This document shows, piece after piece, positions 1 to 6,841 of a DNA stretch of 10,275 bases (position 1 is the first letter of the stretch; every line of letters begins with the position of its first letter). Location: NCBI GenBank assembly GCA_003648125.1, contig QMOE01000034.1, positions 1 through 10,275 on the forward strand, given 5' to 3'. Position numbers and translations under genes: made by a program. Source of the DNA: Chloroflexota bacterium (GTDB lineage Bacteria > Chloroflexota > Anaerolineae > B4-G1). Below the pieces are notes generated by a model. That model was not told the DNA's origin. It saw nothing but the letters and a program-made list of their open reading frames with translations, and did no database searches.

Positions 1-328
1 ACGCGGGCGTCCCCGCCCGCATGCGGCCAAGATGGCCGCGCTCCAATGGCCGCGCTCCGATGACTGCCTGGGAACGCGGCGTCCCCGCCCGTATGCGGCC
101 AAGATGGCCGCGCTCCAATGGCCGCGTTCCGATGACTGCCTGGGAGCGCGGGCGTCCCCCGCCCGCATGCGGCCAAGATAAGATGACCGCGCTCCAATGA
201 CTGCCTGGGAACGCGGGCGTCCCCGCCTGTATGCGGCCAAGATGGCCGCGCTCCGATGGCCGCGCTCCGATGACTGCCTGGGAACGCGGGCGTCCCCGCC
301 CGCATGCGGCCAAGATGGCCGCGTTCCA
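1..328. repeat. GC-rich tandem repeat array, ~73-bp unit, 4 full units plus a partial fifth
   Basis: Units begin at 1, 74, 146, 211 and 284, with lengths of 73, 72, 65, 73 and about 45 bases (the last is cut off near 328). Each unit carries two dyads: GCGGGCG with CGCCCGC around a short C-rich loop, and GCGGCCA with TGGCCGC around AGA. Next come two nearly identical 14-base sub-repeats (ATGGCCGCGCTCC plus A or G) and a tail ATGACTGCCTGGGA. Unit 3 has lost about one sub-repeat and has small insertions. Unit 2 has a one-base deletion in the first dyad, and unit 4 has C-to-T changes there that would still allow G-T wobble pairs in RNA. The array starts exactly at the window edge, so it probably continues upstream. 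It shows no convincing coding content. Possible roles are a mobile-type intergenic repeat, a terminator-like structure for an upstream gene, or a neutral minisatellite; the sequence does not decide between them. Confidence 0.9.
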
Positions 329-371
329 CGGCGCGCAAGAAAATGACGGACACCCTCTCGGTCGCGTAGAC

Positions 372-400
372 TTGACGCAATCATCAAAGTGTGATAAACT
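372..400 (+). promoter_or_regulatory. Predicted upstream promoter P1 (sigma70-like, extended -10)
   Basis: The -35 is TTGACG (372-377) and the -10 is TAAACT (395-400), with a 17-base spacer. A TG at 392-393, one base before the hexamer, makes it an extended -10. Transcription would start near 407. The -10 match is moderate, so this is the weaker of the two predicted promoters. Confidence 0.5.
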
Positions 401-420
401 TTTTACCCGTTGGCACTTTG
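385..420. promoter_or_regulatory. Possible operator: CAAAGTG/CACTTTG inverted repeat
   Basis: CAAAGTG (385-391) is the reverse complement of CACTTTG (414-420). The right arm overlaps the end of the P2 -35 box and the P1 -10 box lies between the arms. A third CACTTTG occurs at 461-467 in the leader. The placement suits a regulator acting on both promoters, but seven-base matches in about 100 bases can arise by chance and no known operator was recognised. Confidence 0.25.
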
Positions 421-438
421 CCCCAATTGTGCTATAAT
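410..438 (+). promoter_or_regulatory. Predicted main promoter P2 of the nuo-atp operon
   Basis: The -35 is TTGGCA (410-415; one mismatch to TTGACA) and the -10 is a perfect TATAAT (433-438), with the optimal 17-base spacer and an extended -10 TG at 430-431. The expected start is near 444-446, giving a leader of about 35 bases before the nuoA start codon at 480. This also argues against the in-frame TTG at 441 as the nuoA start, since it would lie at or before the 5' end of the transcript. Confidence 0.75.
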
Positions 439-468
439 AGTTGCTGTTTGCGCTTGCGATCACTTTGC

Positions 469-473
469 GGAGG
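469..473 (+). promoter_or_regulatory. Ribosome binding site of nuoA
   Basis: GGAGG lies 6 bases before TTG at 480 and 9 bases before TTG at 483. It decides the start of nuoA, which has no ATG near its expected N-terminus. Confidence 0.8.
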
Positions 474-479
474 ATCACA

Positions 480-836
480 TTGTTGGATCAATTCACTTTC
501 ATTGGTGTTTTTCTGATCGTCGCGCTCATCTTCGGTGTTGCCCCAATTGCTATCGCCTTTGTATTGCGCCCCAAGAAACCAAACCCCCGTAAAGCAGAGA
601 CCTACGAGTGCGGCTTGCAGCCTCATGGTGAAGCGTGGGTGCAGTTCAAGGTGCAATACTATGTCTTTGCCCTGGTCTTTGTCGTGTTCGACGTCGAGGC
701 TGTGTTTCTGTTGCCGTGGGCGCTGGCATACCACCAGTTGGAACTGTACGCCGTGATAGAGGCGATTATCTTTATCCTGATCCTGCTTGGCGCGTTGCTC
801 TACGTCTGGCGTAAGAACGCGCTCAAATGGATGTAG
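480..836 (+). CDS. nuoA: NADH:quinone oxidoreductase subunit A (complex I membrane arm)
   Basis: NuoA is a small membrane subunit, with three helices in the family, near the junction of the membrane and peripheral arms and the quinone site. Family marks are YECG at residues 42-45 in the loop after helix 1 and the FDVEAVFLLPW stretch at 70-80, with the conserved acidic pair D71 and E73. The predicted length of 118 residues matches the usual 115-150. The start is TTG at 480, set by GGAGG at 469-473; TTG at 483 is a possible alternative. A longer version from TTG 441 is rejected because that codon lies at the predicted transcription start. It is the first gene of the operon and nuoH follows after 30 bases. 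In the classical order nuoB would come next, but it is missing here. Identification is secure; only the exact start is inferred. Confidence 0.95.
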   Translation: MLDQFTFIGVFLIVALIFGVAPIAIAFVLRPKKPNPRKAETYECGLQPHGEAWVQFKVQYYVFALVFVVFDVEAVFLLPWALAYHQLELYAVIEAIIFILILLGALLYVWRKNALKWM

Positions 837-866
837 CCACACTGCCCGAATAGGAGTTGGTCTTGT

Positions 867-2069
867 ATGGAACCTTTTAACGATTTCATCAGCAACATTA
901 GCCCCTGGCTGCAAGGGTTGTTAGAAGGCATCGGGCTGCCCGACGTGTGGGCGCGGGTGGTCGTGCTGGGTATCGGTGGGTTTGCGCTGGCCTTTGTCCC
1001 CTTGATTGCCGTCATCTTTCTCATCTGGGCCGCGCGCAAACTGATCGCCCGTATGCAAGATCGGATCGGCCCCAACAACTCTGGTCCCTACCCTGGTCCC
1101 TATGCCCTCTTCCAGACCTTTGCCGACGCCATCAAGATGCTGACTAAAGAGGACGTCATCCCCGCCGCTGCCGATCGCTGGGTCTTTAACATCGCCCCGA
1201 TAGTGATTCTTACCATAGCCGTGCTAATTTGGGCAGTGATTCCCCTGGGCAAAGACATAACCGGCTCCGATCTCAACATTGGAATTTTCTACGTTCTCGC
1301 CCTCGGTTCTGGGAGTATGGTCTCGCTGCTGATGGCTGGATGGGGGTCCGACAACAAGTACGCTCTGTTGGGCGCTCTGCGTGCAGTAGCCAATATGATT
1401 AGTTACGAGGTTCCACAGATACTCTCCGTCATAGCCGTGGTGATGGTAGCTGGCTCTCTCTCGATGCAAGAAATCACTAAAGCGCAGAACGTCCCCTTTA
1501 TCTTTGTGATGCCCGTGACGGCGCTTCTCTTCTTTGTCTCTTCCCTGGCAGAGGCGGGACGGCAGCCCTATGATCTGATGGAAGCCGACTCGGAGATTGT
1601 GGCGGGATACTTTGTCGAATACAGCGGTATGAAATTCGGTCAGTTTTATCTGTCCGAGTTTATGAACAACTTTGCTATCTCTGTTATCACTGCAACTCTG
1701 TTTCTGGGAGGCTGGCAGGGGCCATTCGTAGATAGTGTGCCAATCCTGGGTTCACTGTGGCTCTTGCTCAAGTCTTGCCTCGTTTTCTTTGTCCTGCTGT
1801 GGTGCTGGGGCACGCTGCCTCGTCTGCGCATTGACCAGATGTTGAACTTTAACTGGAAGTTCCTGACGCCGGTTGCGCTGGTGAACGTCTGCATAGTGGC
1901 GCTGGTGGGCAAAGCGGTTCCGTCGAGCGCCGGGCCGTGGATGCAAAAGAGCGCATTACTAGGAGCCAATATCCTGCTGGCGCTGGCGGTGCTGGGTGCG
2001 TTGGTGGTGGCGGGCCGGCAGGCGCGGCGGCGTGACGTATCCGGGCAGCAAGAAGCAAGCCCGGCATAG
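867..2069 (+). CDS. nuoH: NADH:quinone oxidoreductase subunit H (complex I membrane arm)
   Basis: NuoH anchors the membrane arm to the peripheral arm and forms much of the quinone-binding chamber. Visible family motifs are DRIGP (65-69) at the end of the first long helix, a loop rich in Pro and Gly after it, AEAGRQPYDL (228-237) followed by EADSE (239-243) and EYSGMKF (251-257), which form the acidic quinone-site loop, and PRLRIDQ (318-324). The family usually has PFDL and EAESE at these sites, so the changes are conservative. At 400 residues it is slightly longer than the usual 320-350, partly through an Ala/Arg/Gln-rich C-terminal tail. ATG at 867 is preceded by AGGAG at 852-856. It lies 30 bases after nuoA and 42 before nuoJ, without the nuoI that usually separates H from J. 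Confidence 0.97.
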   Translation: MEPFNDFISNISPWLQGLLEGIGLPDVWARVVVLGIGGFALAFVPLIAVIFLIWAARKLIARMQDRIGPNNSGPYPGPYALFQTFADAIKMLTKEDVIPAAADRWVFNIAPIVILTIAVLIWAVIPLGKDITGSDLNIGIFYVLALGSGSMVSLLMAGWGSDNKYALLGALRAVANMISYEVPQILSVIAVVMVAGSLSMQEITKAQNVPFIFVMPVTALLFFVSSLAEAGRQPYDLMEADSEIVAGYFVEYSGMKFGQFYLSEFMNNFAISVITATLFLGGWQGPFVDSVPILGSLWLLLKSCLVFFVLLWCWGTLPRLRIDQMLNFNWKFLTPVALVNVCIVALVGKAVPSSAGPWMQKSALLGANILLALAVLGALVVAGRQARRRDVSGQQEASPA

Positions 2070-2111
2070 AAATCAGCGACCAGTAGCTACCTGTCCAAGC
2101 GGAGCGAGTTA

Positions 2112-2609
2112 ATGACTCTTCAACAAGTTCTATTCATTATCTTTGGCATAATAACGTTAGGAGCGGCGCTCGCGGTAGTGACGCGACGTAACGTGTTCCA
2201 CGCTGCGCTGTTCCTAATCCTCGCCTTCTTTGGCGTGGCGGGACTGTACGTGCTGCTAGAGGCCCCGTTCCTGGCCGCCGCGCAACTATTCATCTACGTG
2301 GGCGGCATCTCAATCCTGATCATCTTTGCCATCATGCTCACGCGCGATATGATGAACCCCAACGTCGCTGGATACAACCGCCAGTGGTGGTTGGCCGCGC
2401 TGGTGGCGGTGGCACTGTGCGGCATGATGGGCTGGGTGGTGCTGAATCACAACTGGCCTGCAACCCCTGGCGACGTTCCGCCAGAAAGCATCATCAATCT
2501 TGGAAAGGCGCTGGTGGACCCCGCCGGGTTGGTGCTGCCCTTTGAGGTCGCATCGGTCCTGTTGTTGGTCGCACTCATCGGCGCGGTGACAATCGCGCGG
2601 GAGCGATAA
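2112..2609 (+). CDS. nuoJ: NADH:quinone oxidoreductase subunit J (complex I membrane arm)
   Basis: NuoJ is a five-helix membrane subunit in the central hydrophilic axis linking the quinone site to the pump modules. The signature YVGGISILIIFAIML (62-76) contains the glycines of the third helix, where the family forms a pi-bulge important in coupling. The C-terminal LPFEVASVLLLVALIGA (142-158) is also typical. At 165 residues it has the usual length. ATG at 2112 has GGAG at 2101-2104, 7 bases upstream. The 42-base gap after nuoH is the second longest in the window and contains no terminator-like hairpin. nuoK starts only 2 bases after its stop, suggesting translational coupling. Confidence 0.96.
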   Translation: MTLQQVLFIIFGIITLGAALAVVTRRNVFHAALFLILAFFGVAGLYVLLEAPFLAAAQLFIYVGGISILIIFAIMLTRDMMNPNVAGYNRQWWLAALVAVALCGMMGWVVLNHNWPATPGDVPPESIINLGKALVDPAGLVLPFEVASVLLLVALIGAVTIARER

Positions 2610-2611
2610 TT

Positions 2612-2920
2612 ATGATTCCTTTGGAATGGTATCTCTTGCTGGCAGCCGCCCTGTTCTGCATGGGACTCTATGGCGTCCTATCGCGGCGTAACGGCGTCGC
2701 CATCCTGATGGGCGTCGAACTGATGCTCAACGCTGTCAACATCAACCTGGTCGCCTTTTGGCGCTACACGGAGCCGGCCGCCGCGACCGGGCAGGCGTTC
2801 GCCCTGTTCGTCTACGCCGTCGCCGCGGCCGAGGCGGCGGTGGGGCTGGCGCTCATCATTGCCTTATGGCGCACCCGCAACACGGTCGTTTTGGAAGAGA
2901 TTGACCTGCTTAAAGGCTAA
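2612..2920 (+). CDS. nuoK: NADH:quinone oxidoreductase subunit K (complex I membrane arm)
   Basis: NuoK is a three-helix subunit related to MrpC that forms part of the proton path between NuoJ and NuoN. The two membrane glutamates essential in the family are present: E36 in GVELMLN and E74 in AAAEAAVGLAL. At 102 residues it has the normal length. ATG at 2612 is 2 bases after the nuoJ stop and its ribosome binding site GGGAG (2599-2603) lies inside the end of nuoJ, so translation of J and K is probably coupled. nuoL follows after 14 bases. Confidence 0.96.
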   Translation: MIPLEWYLLLAAALFCMGLYGVLSRRNGVAILMGVELMLNAVNINLVAFWRYTEPAAATGQAFALFVYAVAAAEAAVGLALIIALWRTRNTVVLEEIDLLKG

Positions 2921-2934
2921 CATTCGAGGTGTCT

Positions 2935-5268
2935 ATGTCTACTACTCTGCTCAATCTCGCCTGGCTCATTCCACTTTTTCCCTTCCTGGCCTTTATTATC
3001 GTCCCCCTGGTCACCTACCGGAATCGCAAATTGAGCCACGGGCTGGTCGTTGGCGCCATCGCCATCGCCTTTTTGCTGGCCCAGATCGTATTCTGGACGG
3101 CGGTGACGCTCCCGGAGGGCACACTGCCCTTTGAATCCAAATCCATCCACTGGCTATCCGCCGGCGTGGAGCGATTCAGGCTCGCGGTTTACATTGACCC
3201 GGCCACGGCTATAATGCTCTTTATGGTGCCGCTGGTCTGTATGATGATCTTTATCTACGCCATCGGCTACATGAACTTTGGCACGCCCGACGAAGACAAG
3301 CGCTACAGCCGTTTCTTTGCTTACCTCTCCCTCTTTGCCACCGGCATGCTGGGAATGGTCGTCTTTAACAACCTGTTGGCCTTTTTCATCTTTTGGGAGA
3401 TAATGGGCACCTGCTCGTATCTGCTGATTGGTTTCTGGTACGAGAAAAAATACCCCGACCCCAACAAGATCACTCCCAAAGAGGCCGGCCTCAAGGCCTT
3501 TATCGTGACCAAGATTGGCGACCTGTTCTTTATGATCGGACTGGCCCTGCTTTATGCCAAAGTCGGCTCGCTCGCCTACAGAGACATATTCAGCCCCGAG
3601 ACGCTCGAGTACCTGGCGACCACCAGCTTTATGGGCACCGGGTTCCCGCTGGCGGCGGTGATCGCGCTGTTGCTCTTTGGCGGGACGGTGGGCAAGAGCG
3701 CGCAATTTCCGCTCCACACCTGGCTGCCCGACGCGATGGAAGGCCCTACCCCGGTCTCGGCCCTCATCCACGCCGCGACGATGGTCTCAGCCGGCGTCTT
3801 TTTGGTGGTGCGCTGCTTCCCGCTCTTTGTGGCCGTCGAACAGTACACCCACATTGAGCCAATCCACATGGCTATCGTGGCCGGCATCGGCGCCTTCACC
3901 GCTATCTTTTCTTCCTTCATAGCCATCGCTCAAGACGACGTCAAAGGAGTGCTGGCCTTTTCCACCATCAGCCAGTTGGGCTACATGATCGCCGCCTTGG
4001 GTGTCGGGGCCTACGTGGCCGGCGCGTTCCACCTGATCACCCATGCCTTTTTCAAATCGCTCCTGTTCCTCAGCTCCGGCTCGGTGATCCACGGGATGGA
4101 GCACGGTCACCATCACGCCCACAAAGATCACAAAGAGCACGAAGAAAAGTGGTTCAACCCCAACGACATGATGAACATGGGCGGGCTGGCTAAACGTATG
4201 CCGCGCACTTTTTGGCCGTTCCTTTTGGGCGGCCTGGCCCTCTCTGGCTTTCCCCTGATCACGGCCGGCTTTTGGTCAAAGGATGAGATTCTGGCGCAGG
4301 TCTATACAACGCCCATTGTCTTTTGGACGCTGACTATCGCCGCCGGTATGACCGCCTTTTACACCATGCGACAGATCTGCCTGACCTTTGCCGGAGAACC
4401 GCGCACAGAGGCTGCCAGGCACGCCCCAGAGAGCGTGCCCTCAATGACCGTGCCGCTCGCTATCCTGGCGTTCTTTGCTGTGACCCTGGGCTGGGTCGGC
4501 ATCCCCGAGAATTTACCGGGCATCGGCGGCATCATCCCCAACTGGTTCCACCACTTTGTTGGCTCGACGATTGAGACCGGCGGCCACGAGCACGTACTCA
4601 AAGTAGCCGGACACTTGTCGGAAGCAGTGCACGGGTTCGAGTGGGCGCCCATGCTTCTGGGGATGGGCTTTGGCCTGGGCGGATTGTTACTGGGCTGGCT
4701 GGTCTATGGCCGCAAGCCGCTCAAGGCCGGGCAGATGGACCCGGTCGAGGCAGCGATGCGCAAAGTGTGGCTAGGCTGGCTCTACGAAGCCATGCGCAAC
4801 CGCTTTTACTTTGACGAGTTATACCAGGCCACTTTCGTGAAAGGCTCCATCTGGCTGGCGGATGTGTTCGACGCCTTTGACTATGGCCAGCCGGTGAAGA
4901 AAGAAATCGAAGGCGAAATAGTGCTCGTGAGAAACCACGGCGTGGTAGACGGACTGGTCAACCTGTTCGGGTACATCGGGAGGCTTCTATCGGATGTCGC
5001 CAGTTGGGTAGACGTCAATATCGTGGACGCGCTGGTCAACCTGGCGGGCAACGCTGGCAAGTTCGCCTCCATCGGCCTCGACAGCTTTGACTTTAAAATT
5101 GTGGATGGCGCGGTCAACGGCGTCGGCGCTGTGACGAAAGCCGCCGGACGTCCTCTCCGGCGCATTCAAGGCGGCCTGGTACAGAACTATTTGCTGATAG
5201 CAGCCATAATGGTGCTAGGACTGGTAGTGACGTTCTTTGTGATCATATTCCAAATGCCCCAAATGTAA
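2935..5268 (+). CDS. nuoL: NADH:quinone oxidoreductase subunit L (antiporter-like proton pump, long form)
   Basis: NuoL is the distal antiporter-like pump subunit; its long lateral helix runs along NuoM and NuoN. Pump residues are visible: E155 in WEIMG, D196 in TKIGD, K254 in GKSAQFPLHTWLPD, K374 in AFFKSLLF and K449 in FWSKDEIL. The loop at 386-402 has eight His in 17 residues. The C-terminal part is about 110 residues longer than in E. coli NuoL, and residues 668-745 form three 26-residue units, each with a (V/I)VDxxVN core, before the final membrane helix. Total length is 777 residues against about 613 in E. coli. ATG at 2935 is chosen because GAGG (2926-2929) lies 5 bases upstream; the in-frame GTG at 2929 overlaps this site. 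It sits 14 bases after nuoK and 25 before nuoM. Confidence 0.96.
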   Translation: MSTTLLNLAWLIPLFPFLAFIIVPLVTYRNRKLSHGLVVGAIAIAFLLAQIVFWTAVTLPEGTLPFESKSIHWLSAGVERFRLAVYIDPATAIMLFMVPLVCMMIFIYAIGYMNFGTPDEDKRYSRFFAYLSLFATGMLGMVVFNNLLAFFIFWEIMGTCSYLLIGFWYEKKYPDPNKITPKEAGLKAFIVTKIGDLFFMIGLALLYAKVGSLAYRDIFSPETLEYLATTSFMGTGFPLAAVIALLLFGGTVGKSAQFPLHTWLPDAMEGPTPVSALIHAATMVSAGVFLVVRCFPLFVAVEQYTHIEPIHMAIVAGIGAFTAIFSSFIAIAQDDVKGVLAFSTISQLGYMIAALGVGAYVAGAFHLITHAFFKSLLFLSSGSVIHGMEHGHHHAHKDHKEHEEKWFNPNDMMNMGGLAKRMPRTFWPFLLGGLALSGFPLITAGFWSKDEILAQVYTTPIVFWTLTIAAGMTAFYTMRQICLTFAGEPRTEAARHAPESVPSMTVPLAILAFFAVTLGWVGIPENLPGIGGIIPNWFHHFVGSTIETGGHEHVLKVAGHLSEAVHGFEWAPMLLGMGFGLGGLLLGWLVYGRKPLKAGQMDPVEAAMRKVWLGWLYEAMRNRFYFDELYQATFVKGSIWLADVFDAFDYGQPVKKEIEGEIVLVRNHGVVDGLVNLFGYIGRLLSDVASWVDVNIVDALVNLAGNAGKFASIGLDSFDFKIVDGAVNGVGAVTKAAGRPLRRIQGGLVQNYLLIAAIMVLGLVVTFFVIIFQMPQM
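4936..5169 (+). repeat. Three 26-codon repeats within nuoL
   Basis: Units cover residues 668-693, 694-719 and 720-745. The aligned cores are VVDGLVN, IVDALVN and IVDGAVN, with aspartates at 672, 698 and 724, exactly 26 apart. Similarity is also visible at the DNA level around the CTGGTCAACCTG segment of units 1 and 2. The repeats lie just before the last membrane helix, where the family has the lateral-helix region. Confidence 0.7.
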
Positions 5269-5293
5269 AAGAAAAGAAATAGGAGAGCACATT

Positions 5294-6817
5294 ATGTTTC
5301 CAATCCTAAGTGTTACCCTCTTGATCCCGTTGGCAGGCGCACTGCTGATCATGGTCATCCCGCGCGAGGACGCGAGGACAATCCGCCGGGTAGGTATCTT
5401 TTTCGCCTTCCTGTCGCTGGTTCTCGCGACAGTCGTCTGGATACTCGTAGCGCCGAACGCCGGCGTGATGCAGCTAGAGGAAAAGTATCCCTGGATCCAG
5501 ACCTTTAACATCAACTTTCACCTCGGGGTAGATGGTCTCAGCGCGCCGATGATTTTCCTGACCGCTCTGCTGACGACCCTCTCGCTGTTCTACTCCGCCC
5601 GCACCATCGAGGACCGGGTCAAGGAATACTACTTTTTGTTCCTCCTGCTAGAGATGAGCATGCTCGGCGTTTTTCTCTCTCTCGACATGGTGATGTACTA
5701 TGTCTTTTGGGAGATAGAACTGGTGCCAATGTTCTTGCTCATCGGTGTGTGGGGCGGAAAGAATCGCAAGTACGCTTCCCTCAAGTTCTTCCTCTATACG
5801 ATGGCAGGCAGTGTGTTTATGCTGCTGGCTATCATCGGCGTCTACTTGCAGACCGGCACTTTTAACATCCTTGAAGCGATAGCGGCTCAACCATTTGCGG
5901 GCAACTTTACAGTAGCCAGTATGGCCTTTTGGGCCTTTTTCGTCGCCTTTGCCATCAAAGTGCCCGCCTTCCCCTTCCACACCTGGCTGCCCGATGCCCA
6001 CACCGAGGCGCCCACCTCTGGTAGCGTCATCCTGGCCGGCATCTTGCTCAAACTTGGAGCCTACGGGCTGATTCGGATCGTATTGCCAATGTTCCCCGCG
6101 CAGTTCAAGTACTTTGTCTTGGACGTGCCTATTATCCCCATCATGGCAGTCATGAGCATCGCCTACGGTGCGATGGTCTGTATGGCCCAGTGGGACTTTA
6201 AGCGGCTGGTTGCCTACTCGTCGGTGGCGCACATGGGGTACGTCACGCTGGGGCTGTGCGCGGCTGCGGCCGGCATCGGGACGCTGGGTATTGAGAAGAA
6301 CTTTAACGCGGCCGCATCTGGGCTTAGCGGCGCGGCGTTCCAGATGTTTGCCCACGGCATCATCACCGGCGCAATGTTTTTCCTGGTCGGCATCATCTAC
6401 GAACGAGCGCATACCCGCGAGTTGAAAGCGTTCGGCGGATTGGGCAACCAGGTACCCTATTACTACAGTATCATGCTGGTGACTGGCTTTGCCTCGCTGG
6501 GCCTGCCGGGCCTGGCTGGGTTCTGGAGCGAGTTTTTTGTCTTCCGGGGCGCAGTGAACTTTATCCCCATCGCCGCCTTTATCGGTGTGTTTGGTGTGAT
6601 CTTTACTGCGGCCTACATCCTGTGGAAGATCGTGCAATACATCTTCTTGGGTGAACTCGACAAGGAAAAGTGGGGACATCTGACCGATATGGAGTGGTGG
6701 GAGAAAGCGACGATATGGCCGCTGATAATCATCATGGTCGTTTTCGGCCTCTACCCCGCCCCACTGCTGGATTCGTTCAACGCCGCAATGACGACCATAC
6801 TGCAATCGTTGCCGTAA
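5294..6817 (+). CDS. nuoM: NADH:quinone oxidoreductase subunit M (antiporter-like proton pump)
   Basis: NuoM is the middle antiporter-like pump subunit of the membrane arm. Key residues of the channel are visible: E140 in FWEIELVPMFLL, K222 in AIKVPAFPFHTWLPD, K253 in LLKLGAYGL, and E413 in GFWSEF, which replaces the lysine found in NuoL, as is normal for NuoM. DFKRLVAYSSVAHMGY is also present. The length of 507 residues is typical. ATG at 5294 has AGGAG at 5281-5285, 8 bases upstream. The 25-base gap from nuoL and 24-base gap to nuoN fit one operon. Nothing is missing or truncated. Confidence 0.97.
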   Translation: MFPILSVTLLIPLAGALLIMVIPREDARTIRRVGIFFAFLSLVLATVVWILVAPNAGVMQLEEKYPWIQTFNINFHLGVDGLSAPMIFLTALLTTLSLFYSARTIEDRVKEYYFLFLLLEMSMLGVFLSLDMVMYYVFWEIELVPMFLLIGVWGGKNRKYASLKFFLYTMAGSVFMLLAIIGVYLQTGTFNILEAIAAQPFAGNFTVASMAFWAFFVAFAIKVPAFPFHTWLPDAHTEAPTSGSVILAGILLKLGAYGLIRIVLPMFPAQFKYFVLDVPIIPIMAVMSIAYGAMVCMAQWDFKRLVAYSSVAHMGYVTLGLCAAAAGIGTLGIEKNFNAAASGLSGAAFQMFAHGIITGAMFFLVGIIYERAHTRELKAFGGLGNQVPYYYSIMLVTGFASLGLPGLAGFWSEFFVFRGAVNFIPIAAFIGVFGVIFTAAYILWKIVQYIFLGELDKEKWGHLTDMEWWEKATIWPLIIIMVVFGLYPAPLLDSFNAAMTTILQSLP

Positions 6818-6825
6818 CGCACGGC

Positions 6826-6835
6826 AAGGAGGAGG
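6826..6835 (+). promoter_or_regulatory. Ribosome binding site of nuoN
   Basis: AAGGAGG (6826-6832) overlaps a second GGAGG (6831-6835). The second ends 6 bases before TTG at 6842 and supports that unusual start; no ATG exists in the frame for about 60 codons. Confidence 0.8.
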
Positions 6836-6841
6836 ACAACC

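Larger units (their letters stand above)
329..479 (+). promoter_or_regulatory. Control region and 5' leader upstream of nuoA
   Basis: This is non-coding sequence between the repeat array and nuoA, clearly richer in A and T than the array. It holds two tandem sigma70-like promoters (372-400 and 410-438), a CAAAGTG/CACTTTG dyad, and the nuoA ribosome binding site. No terminator or RNA gene was recognised in it. Together with the array it makes up the 479 bases before the first gene. Confidence 0.7.

Noticed and set aside
231..437. 68-residue ORF across the repeat array and promoter region
   Set aside because: It is a read-through of the tandem repeat, rich in Arg and Pro, resembles no family, and ends inside the P2 promoter. 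No ribosome binding site supports it.
441..836. Longer nuoA from TTG at 441 (131 residues)
   Set aside because: The codon lies at the predicted transcription start, has no ribosome binding site, and adds 13 residues not expected in NuoA; TTG 480 has GGAGG 6 bases upstream.
2070..2111. Search for a remnant of nuoI between nuoH and nuoJ
   Set aside because: The 42-base gap holds only the nuoJ ribosome binding site and no trace of the cysteine-rich iron-sulfur motifs of NuoI.
5648..6805. 385-residue open frame on the minus strand opposite nuoM
   Set aside because: It is antisense to a clearly coding gene with conserved motifs, is rich in His, Asp, Gln and Arg as expected for an antisense shadow of membrane-protein codons, and shows no family motif.
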